DNA of 18,762 nucleotides from JACDAF01 sp036276035. Its GTDB lineage: Bacteria > Chloroflexota > Limnocylindria > P2-11E. Numbering within the stretch: the first letter of the stretch is position 1; each line of letters starts with the position of its first letter. The stretch is from positions 1 through 18,762 of the forward strand of contig DASUCM010000155.1 of NCBI GenBank assembly GCA_036276035.1, given 5' to 3'. Shown here one piece after another: positions 12,978-18,762 of this stretch. The notes under the pieces were generated by a model. That model was given only the letters and a program-made list of their open reading frames with translations. It was not told the DNA's origin and did not search any database. The position numbers and the translations under genes are program-made.

Positions 12978-14621
12978 CTAGGCCCCACCCGCCGCGATCT
13001 CGCGCACCGTGTCGAGCGTGTCGATCTCGGAGACCGGCTTGTCGGGCCGCAGGCGCACGATGCGCGGGAAGCGGAGCGCGAAGCCGGAGTCGTGCCGCCC
13101 GCTCGCCTGGATCTGGTCGAAGGCGACCTCGATGACGGTGTTCGGCTCGACGAGCCGCGCGCGGCCGAGGTCGCGGACGGTGTGCGACTTGAAGAACTCG
13201 GTGAGCTCCGCGATCTCCCTGTCGGTGAGACCGGAGTACGCCTTCCCGATGTTCCGCAGCCGCGCGCCGTCCCGTACCGCGAACGTGTAGTCGGAGAGCA
13301 CGTCCCTGCGCTTCCCGTGGCCCCACTCGACCGCGGTCACGACGACGTCGAGCGTGCGCAGTGCGCGCTTCACCTTCAGCCACTCCATCCCGCGCCGGCC
13401 GGGGCGGTACGGCGAGCGCGGGTCCTTGACCATGAGCCCCTCGTTGCCGCGCGCCCGGGCCGCGTCGAACGCGGCGTCGAGCCGCGCGACGAGCGCGTCC
13501 GCGGTCTCCGTGAGCGCCTCCCGCCGGGCGCGGGCGAGGGGCGGGTCGAGGCGGAGCGCGTCGAGGAACGGCTGCCGCTCCGCGAGCGGCAGGTCGAGGA
13601 GCGGCGCCCCGTCGCGCTCGAGGACGTCGAAGATCACGAGCGTCGCGGGAAGCTCCGCTAGGAGGTCGTCGCTCACCTGCTTGCGGCCGAGGCGCCGCTG
13701 GAAGCGCGTGAAGGGGATCGCGCGCCCCTCCTCGAAGGCCATCACCTCCGCGTCGAGGACGTAGCTGCCGGGGATCGCGCGCAGCGGACCGAGGAGCTCG
13801 GGGAAACGGTCCGTCACGCGATCGAACGTGCGCGAGTAGAGCTCGACCCGATCGCCGTGCTTGTGCACCTGCGCGCGTACCCCGTCGTACTTGTCCTCGA
13901 CGACGTACGGCGGGGGGAAGCGCTTCCCGACCTCGGCGAGGTCGAGCACGGGCGTCGCGAGCATCATCCCGATCGGCGCGAAGTGCGCGAACGCGGCGTC
14001 GGCGAGCGTCCCTGCGCGCGCGCGGATCGCGGCCGCGCCGATGTCGCCCTCGAGCATGTGCGCGCGGCCGACCGCTTCGCGCTCGCGGCCGAACGCGCGG
14101 GCGACGGCGTCCTCGAGCAGGCCCTCCCGCAGCCCGATCCGCGGCTCGCCCGAGATGATCTTCACGATGTAGCGCGCCGCCGCCGCGTCCGCGCGGCGGA
14201 GGACGCCCAGCAGCAGCTCGCGCTTCGGGGCCACGCCGCGCGCCTCCGCGATCGCGTCGAACGCCGCCGCGATGTCCGCGATCGTGAGCGGCTCGCCCTG
14301 CGGGGGATCGGTGATGAGCTCGGCCGCGGCGTCGCCGAGGTCGGCGTGCCGCTGGTACGCGCGGCCAAGGTCATCGCCGGACCGGCCGGCACGCTCGAGG
14401 ATCGCGGCCGAGAGCGCGCTCCAGCCGACGGCGAGGACGCGCTCGTCCGTCCTCGGGAACGGCGTGCCCGCGAAGAGCCGCACCGCGAGCGGCAGGTCGG
14501 CGTCCGGCAGCGACCGGAAGTACGCTGCGAGCGCGTCGAGCTTCTGGAGCTTGCGCGTCGTCGCCCGCACCGCGTCGGCCGTCGCGACCCAATCCGCGAA
14601 GGAGGTACTCGTGGGACTCAT
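12978..14621 (-). CDS. lig: ATP-dependent DNA ligase, 547 aa
   Basis: This seals DNA nicks using ATP. The N-terminal helical DNA-binding domain (about 1-215) resembles archaeal/eukaryal ligase I types. The nucleotidyltransferase motif I is VVEDKYDGVRAQVHKHG with the adenylated Lys244, followed by YSRTFDRVTDRFPEL (motif Ia/II), SYVLDAEVMAFEEG (III), TLVIFDVL (IIIa), NEGLMVKDPRSPYRPGRRG (IV) and WLKVKR (V). The OB-fold follows, ending in FPRIVRLRPDK. All key motifs look intact. The protein is of the length expected for bacterial LigB/ligase I-like enzymes that act in repair beside the NAD-dependent LigA. ATG 14621 fits the family N-terminus, but it overlaps by 11 bp the divergent GTG start of the small membrane protein, and its ribosome site is weak. 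Confidence 0.93.
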   Translation of the reverse strand: MSPTSTSFADWVATADAVRATTRKLQKLDALAAYFRSLPDADLPLAVRLFAGTPFPRTDERVLAVGWSALSAAILERAGRSGDDLGRAYQRHADLGDAAAELITDPPQGEPLTIADIAAAFDAIAEARGVAPKRELLLGVLRRADAAAARYIVKIISGEPRIGLREGLLEDAVARAFGREREAVGRAHMLEGDIGAAAIRARAGTLADAAFAHFAPIGMMLATPVLDLAEVGKRFPPPYVVEDKYDGVRAQVHKHGDRVELYSRTFDRVTDRFPELLGPLRAIPGSYVLDAEVMAFEEGRAIPFTRFQRRLGRKQVSDDLLAELPATLVIFDVLERDGAPLLDLPLAERQPFLDALRLDPPLARARREALTETADALVARLDAAFDAARARGNEGLMVKDPRSPYRPGRRGMEWLKVKRALRTLDVVVTAVEWGHGKRRDVLSDYTFAVRDGARLRNIGKAYSGLTDREIAELTEFFKSHTVRDLGRARLVEPNTVIEVAFDQIQASGRHDSGFALRFPRIVRLRPDKPVSEIDTLDTVREIAAGGA

Positions 14622-14802
14622 CGAGCTGCTGATCGTCGTCCTCGTGCTCCTGTGGCTCTTCGGCTACTTCGGGCGCGGCCGGCTCTCGCGCCGCTCCGGC
14701 CCGGACCTGCCGAGCGCGCCGCCGTGGGGCGGGACCTGGCTGCACACCCTGCTCGTCATCGCCGTCATCCTCATCATCCTGAGGGTGCTGAGAGTCATCT
14801 GA
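14611..14802 (+). CDS. small two-helix membrane protein, 63 aa
   Basis: This is a tiny membrane protein with two hydrophobic helices: residues 2-19 (GLIELLIVVLVLLWLFGY) and about 44-62 (HTLLVIAVILIILRVLRV), joined by a basic, Pro-rich loop. The helix-loop-helix pattern resembles the DUF5670/Lmo0937 group of short stress-linked hydrophobic proteins, but this is only a resemblance. GTG 14611 is convincing because AAGGAGGT lies five bases before it. Its 5' end overlaps the ligase start on the other strand. Its TGA overlaps the next gene's ATG by one base (TGATG), so it is co-transcribed and translationally coupled with the LarA-family gene. Confidence 0.75.
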   Translation: MGLIELLIVVLVLLWLFGYFGRGRLSRRSGPDLPSAPPWGGTWLHTLLVIAVILIILRVLRVI

Positions 14803-16148
14803 TGATGAACGCGCCGCGCGACGCCGGGCCGATGGCTCGCGTGCCGTACGGGCACGGCGAGCTCGAGTTCGTCCTGCAGCCGTGGTTCGACCTCGACGTG
14901 CTGGAGTCGGCCGCGGCCGACCCGGTCGAGCTCGGCCCGGCCGTCGCGCGGTCGCTGCGCGAGCCGCTCGGCGGCGCGTCGCTCCGAGACCTCGCCCGCG
15001 ACGCGGCCGCGCGGCGCGCCGGCGCGACCGCGGTCATCGCCGTCACCGACCTCACCCGGGCCTGTCCCGACGAGGCCCTCGTCCCGCCGCTGCTCGACGA
15101 GCTGAACGCCGGCGGCATCCCCGACGACCGCATCCTCGTCATCGTCGCCGTCGGCCTGCACCGCGCGACGACCGACGCCGAGAAGCGCGAGAAGCTCGGG
15201 GCCGTCGTCGACCGCGTGCGCGTCATCGACTCCGACGGGCGCGATCCCGCGAAATGGGCGGACCTCGGGAGCATCCCGCCGTATGACGTACCCGGCTTCA
15301 CCCAGCGCGTCGTGAAGGACGCCGACCTCGTCGTCGCGACGGGCATCGTCGAGCCGCACCAGTACGCGGGCTACTCGGGCGGGCGCAAGACGGTCGCGAT
15401 CGGCTGCTGCGGCGAGCCGGTCATCACGGCGACGCACGGGATGCGCTTCCTCGAGGACCCCGGCGTGCGCCTCGGGCGCATCGACGGCAACCCGTTCCAC
15501 GAGACGGTGACCGAGATCGCGCGGCGCGCCGGCCTGCGCTTCTGCCTGAACGTCGTCGTCGACGACCGCGAGCGAGTCGTCGCGGTCGCCGCCGGAGAGC
15601 CCGATGCGGTCCTGCGTGCGCTCGTCGAGCGCGCGTCGGCCATCTACACGCGACCGATCGCGAAGCAATACGACATCGCGATCGCGGGGGTCGGCGCGCC
15701 GAAGGACGTCAACCTCTATCAGGCGTCGCGCGCGGCGACGTACCTGCGCTTCGCGCCGACGCCGGTCGTCCGCGAGGGCGGCTCGATCATCGTGCCGGCC
15801 CAGCTGCCGGAGGGCGCCGGCGAGGGGGCGGGGGAGCAGCGCTTCCTCGCGGCCCTCGAGAACGCCGAGTCGCCGGCCGCCGTCGTCGAGGCCGCGCGCC
15901 GTCACTTCTCGGGCGGCGAGCAGCGCGCCGTGATGGTCGCACTGACGCTCCAGCACTGCCAGATCGTCGTCGCCGCCTCGGAGGCGCCGGAGGTCGTCCG
16001 TCTCGCGAAGCTGCGGGCCGCGGTCGACGTCGAGGAGGCGCTCGACATCGCGTACGAGCACATCGGGAGGCCGAAGCGCGCAAGCGTGCTGTTGGTGCGG
16101 AGGGCCCTGCACACCCTGCCGATCGTCGGCGAGCCGGCGCTGGCATGA
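14802..16148 (+). CDS. LarA-family (DUF2088) nickel-dependent 2-hydroxyacid racemase homologue, 448 aa
   Basis: This homologue of lactate racemase LarA inverts or epimerises a 2-hydroxyacid using a nickel-pincer nucleotide cofactor. The family motifs are all seen: VTDLTRACPDE (81-91), VGLHRATT with His120, EPHQYAGYSGGRK with His186 and Lys196 (the cofactor-linking Lys), and ATHG with His212 as likely nickel ligand. These correspond to the catalytic His pair and the Lys/His of characterised LarA. Length is about normal. ATG 14802 overlaps the preceding stop by one base; ATG 14805 is equally possible. No LarB, LarC or LarE cofactor-synthesis gene is in the window, so the cofactor must come from elsewhere. 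Substrate specificity cannot be told; many LarA homologues do not act on lactate. Confidence 0.85.
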   Translation: MMNAPRDAGPMARVPYGHGELEFVLQPWFDLDVLESAAADPVELGPAVARSLREPLGGASLRDLARDAAARRAGATAVIAVTDLTRACPDEALVPPLLDELNAGGIPDDRILVIVAVGLHRATTDAEKREKLGAVVDRVRVIDSDGRDPAKWADLGSIPPYDVPGFTQRVVKDADLVVATGIVEPHQYAGYSGGRKTVAIGCCGEPVITATHGMRFLEDPGVRLGRIDGNPFHETVTEIARRAGLRFCLNVVVDDRERVVAVAAGEPDAVLRALVERASAIYTRPIAKQYDIAIAGVGAPKDVNLYQASRAATYLRFAPTPVVREGGSIIVPAQLPEGAGEGAGEQRFLAALENAESPAAVVEAARRHFSGGEQRAVMVALTLQHCQIVVAASEAPEVVRLAKLRAAVDVEEALDIAYEHIGRPKRASVLLVRRALHTLPIVGEPALA

Positions 16149-16168
16149 CTCGCGCAAGGGAGTAGCGC

Positions 16169-16432
16169 GTGGGCTGTTGTCTCGCGGGCTGCGTGCGCCT
16201 CATCGCCTTCACGCTCTGGAAGGCGGTCTTCGCCGCGCTGCTCGCGATCTTCCTCACGCAGATCGACAACTACCTCGAGCGCTCCGGGAAGGCCGACAGC
16301 CTCGCTGGCAAGGCCTGGCGCGTGTACCGCTCGCGCAGCGGCAAGAAGGTGCGGCGCGGCACGCCGCCGAACGCGGGTTCGGCGATCGACACCCAGGCGA
16401 GGACCGACCGGCCGGACCGTCCCAGCCTCTAG
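16169..16432 (+). CDS. small membrane-anchored protein of unknown function, 87 aa
   Basis: I do not recognise a family. The protein has one hydrophobic segment at about residues 9-30 (VRLIAFTLWKAVFAALLAIFL), preceded by three Cys residues at 3, 4 and 8. A basic, polar tail follows, with many Lys/Arg and ending in a disordered Thr/Asp/Arg/Pro stretch. GTG 16169 has AAGGGAG about six bases upstream and is close behind the LarA-family stop (20 bp), so it is probably the last gene of that operon. The Cys-rich N-terminus could be lipid-modified or metal-binding, but it is not a standard lipobox. Confidence 0.6.
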   Translation: MGCCLAGCVRLIAFTLWKAVFAALLAIFLTQIDNYLERSGKADSLAGKAWRVYRSRSGKKVRRGTPPNAGSAIDTQARTDRPDRPSL

Positions 16433-16445
16433 ACCCCTCAGTCCC

Positions 16446-16451
16446 TAGACT
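16446..16451 (+). promoter_or_regulatory. possible leaderless-type -10 box of the alcohol dehydrogenase
   Basis: TAGACT fits the TAnnnT -10 pattern and lies 7 nt before the GTG at 16459, which has no ribosome site. This spacing is typical for messages starting at the start codon. No -35 box is visible. The same CTAGAC hexamer occurs upstream at 16428-16433. Confidence 0.45.
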
Positions 16452-16458
16452 CGCGCCC

Positions 16459-17595
16459 GTGCCAGGACGGATCGACGTCTTTCGCGTGCCCACGCGGATC
16501 TCGTTCGGACGCGGCGTCGCGCTGACGGTCGCCGATCCGCTGCGTCAGGTCGGCGCGACGAAGGTCCTCCTCGTCACGGACCCGGGCGTGCGCAAGGTCG
16601 GCCTCACGGCGCCGATCGAGGAGCGTCTGCGCGACGCGAGGATCCCGTACGAGGTCTACGACGAGGTCGTGCCCGACCCGGGCGTCGCGGAGGTCCAGCG
16701 CTGCTACGAGCGCGCGAGAGAGTGCGGCGCGGACGCCTTCGTCGCGGTCGGCGGCGGCTCATCGATCGACACGGCGAAGATGGCCGCCGTCCTCCTCGCG
16801 AACGGCGGCACGGTCCTCGACTACATCGGGATCGACAAAGTGCCGAAGATGGCCGCTCCGGTCGTCGCGATCCCGACGACGGCGGGCACCGGCGCCGAGA
16901 TCACGATCAACAGCGTCATCGCGGACCCGGAGCAGCACAAGAAGCTCGTCATCATCAGCCCGAACGCGACCGCGCTCTTCGCGCTCGAGGACCCGGACAT
17001 GACGGCGTCGCTCCCGCCGTTCATCACCGCGATCACCGGCATGGACACGCTCGTCCACGCCATCGAGTCCTTCTGCTCGAAGAACGCGTACCGGACCACG
17101 GAGCTCCTCGCGCTCGAGGCCATCCGCGACGCGGGCCGGGCGCTGCCGCGGGCGGTGAAGGACGGCTCTGACATGGAGGCGCGCGAGGCGATGATGAGGG
17201 CCGTCGTGAGCGCGAGCCTCGCCTTCAGCAACACCCGCCTCGGGAACGTGCACGCGATGGCGCTGCCGCTCGGCGGCTGGTGCCATGTCGCGCACGGCAC
17301 CGCCGTCGCGGTGCTGCTGCCGCACGTCATGGATTTCAATCGGCAGGCCGCGCCGGAGAAGCTCGCGGCGGTCGGCGAGGCGCTCGGCGCGCGCAAGGAC
17401 GCGAAGGCCGCCGTCGCCCACGTCGCGAAGCTGAACGAGGAGATCGGCATCCCGCAGGGCCTCCGGAAGGTCGGCGTGACCGAGGATGCGATCCCGAACA
17501 TGGCGAAGGACGCGATGCTCTCCGGCAACATCCTGGTGAACCCCCGCGCGACGGAACAGAGGGACATCGAGGCGCTCTACCGCGCCGCGCTGTAG
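16459..17595 (+). CDS. iron-containing (group III) alcohol dehydrogenase, 378 aa
   Basis: This is an NAD(P)-dependent, metal-containing dehydrogenase acting on an alcohol or aldehyde. The N-terminal Rossmann-like part carries GGGSSIDTAK, and IPTTAGTGAE follows. Metal ligands are in place: Asp196 and His200 (MDTLVHAIES), His265 (GNVHAMALPLGG) and His279 (VAHGTAVAVLLPH), with the family's usual 14-residue spacing between the last two. Length is standard. The frame is open far upstream, but GTG 16459 begins exactly where homology should start (PGRIDVFRVPTRISFGRG). Its lack of a ribosome site and the nearby TAGACT suggest a leaderless transcript. It is followed without any gap by a HAD phosphatase gene. 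The natural substrate is unknown. Confidence 0.92.
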   Translation: MPGRIDVFRVPTRISFGRGVALTVADPLRQVGATKVLLVTDPGVRKVGLTAPIEERLRDARIPYEVYDEVVPDPGVAEVQRCYERARECGADAFVAVGGGSSIDTAKMAAVLLANGGTVLDYIGIDKVPKMAAPVVAIPTTAGTGAEITINSVIADPEQHKKLVIISPNATALFALEDPDMTASLPPFITAITGMDTLVHAIESFCSKNAYRTTELLALEAIRDAGRALPRAVKDGSDMEAREAMMRAVVSASLAFSNTRLGNVHAMALPLGGWCHVAHGTAVAVLLPHVMDFNRQAAPEKLAAVGEALGARKDAKAAVAHVAKLNEEIGIPQGLRKVGVTEDAIPNMAKDAMLSGNILVNPRATEQRDIEALYRAAL

Positions 17596-18483
17596 ATGCC
17601 CGTAGCGATCTTCGACATGGATGGCGTGCTCTATCGCGGCGACACCGTCATGCCTCACGCGCGCGAGACCCTCGGGCGGCTACGCGGCGCGGGGTGGCAG
17701 GTGTTCTTCGCGACGAACAACTCGAGCGCCTCGCGGGAGGACTACGTCGCGCGGCTGGAGCGGATGCGCCTCGGCGGCGACGTGGACCACGTCGTCACGA
17801 GCGCGTACGCGACCGCGCACTACCTCGAGCGGCTCGAGCCCCGCCCGCGCGACGTGTACGTCGTCGGAGCCGATGGGCTCCGCGCGGAGATCCGCGCGGT
17901 CGGCATCGCGGTCCGCGAGCGCTCGAGCACGCCGGGGCTGCGCCCGCCGCCGGAAGCCGCGCTCGACGGCGGCGGGGACGTCGGTGCGATGCGCCGTCAC
18001 CTCGTCGGCGCGGAGCTCCCGCCGGCGGCGGACACGGTCGTCGTCGGCCTCGACCTGCACCTCACCTACGCCGCGCTCGCCGAGGCGCAGCGCTCGATCC
18101 TCGCGGGCGCGCGGTTCGTCGCCTCGAACAAGGACCGGGCCTATCCGGTCGAGGGGCGGCTGCTCCCCGGCGCCGGGACCATCGTCGCGGCGCTCGAGGT
18201 CGCGACGGGGCGCACCGCGCTGTGCATCGGGAAGCCGGAGCCGTTCCTCTTCGAGGAGGCGGTCCGGCGCGCCGGATCGGATGCGGGCCCTGTCGTCGTG
18301 ATCGGGGACGCGCCCGAGTACGACATCGTCGCGGCCCACCGCATCGGCGCGACCGGCGTGCTCATCCTCACGGGCCTGACCGGCGAGGGGGCGGTCGCCG
18401 CGGCGAGCGGGCCGGCCAGGCCGGATCACGTCATCCGGTCGCTCGACGAGCTGTTCGGGCTGCCCGCGTTCGCGAGCGCCTGA
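17596..18483 (+). CDS. HAD-superfamily IIA (NagD/phosphoglycolate type) phosphatase, 295 aa
   Basis: This is a soluble sugar- or glycolate-phosphate hydrolase of the HAD-IIA subfamily. Motif I is FDMDGVLYRGD (nucleophile Asp7, general acid Asp9), motif II ATNNSS, motif III Lys in GKPEP, and motif IV GDAPEYD, all in the right order. The cap domain lies between about residues 80 and 200, with the characteristic VVVGLDLHLTYAALAEAQRSIL. Length is close to the family norm, with a slightly long Pro/Gly-rich cap loop near residue 115-130. ATG 17596 directly follows the TAG of the dehydrogenase, so both are on one transcript. It might detoxify or recycle a phosphorylated by-product, but the substrate is inference. 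Confidence 0.9.
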   Translation: MPVAIFDMDGVLYRGDTVMPHARETLGRLRGAGWQVFFATNNSSASREDYVARLERMRLGGDVDHVVTSAYATAHYLERLEPRPRDVYVVGADGLRAEIRAVGIAVRERSSTPGLRPPPEAALDGGGDVGAMRRHLVGAELPPAADTVVVGLDLHLTYAALAEAQRSILAGARFVASNKDRAYPVEGRLLPGAGTIVAALEVATGRTALCIGKPEPFLFEEAVRRAGSDAGPVVVIGDAPEYDIVAAHRIGATGVLILTGLTGEGAVAAASGPARPDHVIRSLDELFGLPAFASA

Positions 18484-18506
18484 GCGTTCCGGGCCGGGGA
18501 ACGTAA

Positions 18507-18527
18507 GGGGCGCCGGTGCGGCGCCCC
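18507..18527 (+). terminator. GC-rich hairpin after the HAD gene
   Basis: GGGGCGCCG (18507-18515) and CGGCGCCCC (18519-18527) form a perfect 9-bp stem with a GTG loop 23 bp after the stop codon. No T-run follows, as is common in high-GC genomes. Confidence 0.6.
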
Positions 18528-18545
18528 AGACGACCGTTGAGGGAG

Positions 18546-18590
18546 GGACACGGGCCGCCGCCGAGAAGGAGGAAGCGGCGGCCCGTGTCC
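18546..18590. terminator. 16-bp inverted repeat between convergent genes
   Basis: GGACACGGGCCGCCGC (18546-18561) and its exact complement (18575-18590) enclose a 13-nt purine-rich loop. It lies between the forward HAD gene and the end of the minus-strand secreted-peptide gene, so it probably terminates transcription from both sides. A repeat-family element is the alternative. Confidence 0.55.
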
Positions 18591-18616
18591 GGGGTCGATG
18601 GTCTAGAGGACCGGGA

Positions 18617-18762
18617 TCACTCCCAGGTGATGCCGGACGTGCGCGCCGGCGGGTTCTTCCCGCCGTGGCCGTGCCTGTTGTCGGCCGACGCGACACCTGC
18701 GCTCGAAAGCATCGCGACCGCGAGCAGGACCGCCACCATGGTCAACCGTGCGAGCTTGCCCA
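18617..18762 (-). CDS. small secreted peptide precursor (5' end at window edge)
   Basis: This minus-strand frame encodes about 48 residues in view. It starts with a clear signal peptide: GKLARLTMVAVLL, a hydrophobic core and the cleavage-like VASA before DNRHGHG. The mature part would be only about 23 residues (DNRHGHGGKNPPARTSGITWE and stop), with a short His/Gly-rich stretch. The last two bases of the window read TG on this strand directly before GGC, so the ATG is probably cut by the edge; ATG 18739 is a weaker internal start. I know no family for it. Its role, for example metal binding or surface peptide, is open. Confidence 0.5.
   Translation of the reverse strand, partial: GKLARLTMVAVLLAVAMLSSAGVASADNRHGHGGKNPPARTSGITWE

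Noticed and set aside
13857..14801. Upstream extension of the LarA-family frame
   Set aside because: The frame is open but antisense to the ligase and Arg-rich; the family N-terminus begins at 14802, just after the coupled stop.
1..18762. CRISPR array, tRNA, rRNA, insertion sequence or phage genes
   Set aside because: No evenly spaced repeats, cloverleaf sequence, ribosomal RNA stretch, transposase or integrase motif was found on either strand by eye.

Overview
The window is a compact, very GC-rich bacterial chromosomal segment with many GTG starts, 4-bp gene overlaps and several promoter-like -10 boxes 7-8 nt before a start codon. It shows a Gram-positive-style SOS box, an imuA-imuB-dnaE2 mutagenesis cassette with a DUF6504 gene, and a bacterial ATP-dependent DNA ligase. 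This combination fits a high-GC Chloroflexota or Actinobacteriota lineage. I favour a Chloroflexota lineage, but that is inference and no marker gene here settles it.

Left part (1-7510): an MFS exporter cut by the left edge overlaps tail to tail with a small zinc-ribbon gene. A divergent promoter region follows, with a -35/-10 pair and a LexA-type box just downstream, driving imuA-imuB-DUF6504. A MazF/ribbon-helix-helix toxin-antitoxin pair lies on the opposite strand between this operon and dnaE2, and its 35-bp upstream gap is shared with dnaE2. ImuB is unusually short: it lacks the N-terminal palm/fingers part but keeps a beta-clamp motif. dnaE2 carries an in-frame 67-bp nested palindrome that looks like an inserted mobile palindromic element.

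Middle part (7511-12804): signalling genes. A GAF-GGDEF protein ends in a MshEN-like domain, suggesting a c-di-GMP synthase with its own c-di-GMP sensor. A MEDS-domain protein follows. A convergent three-gene operon encodes a GAF/HisKA_3 kinase, a PAS/HisKA kinase and an OmpR-type regulator. The PAS kinase has no ATG, GTG or TTG start outside the preceding gene and may start at CTG.

Right part (12978-18762): an ATP-dependent DNA ligase is divergent from, and overlaps by 11 bp at the 5' ends with, a run of forward genes: a small two-helix membrane protein, a LarA-family nickel racemase homologue and another small membrane protein. These are followed by an iron-type alcohol dehydrogenase with a possible leaderless promoter and a HAD-IIA phosphatase. 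Two strong hairpins then separate this run from a small secreted peptide gene on the minus strand that is cut by the right edge.

Functionally the window joins DNA damage tolerance (mutasome, ligase), second-messenger and two-component signalling, and small-molecule redox/isomerase metabolism. No rRNA, tRNA, CRISPR array, insertion sequence or prophage gene was seen.
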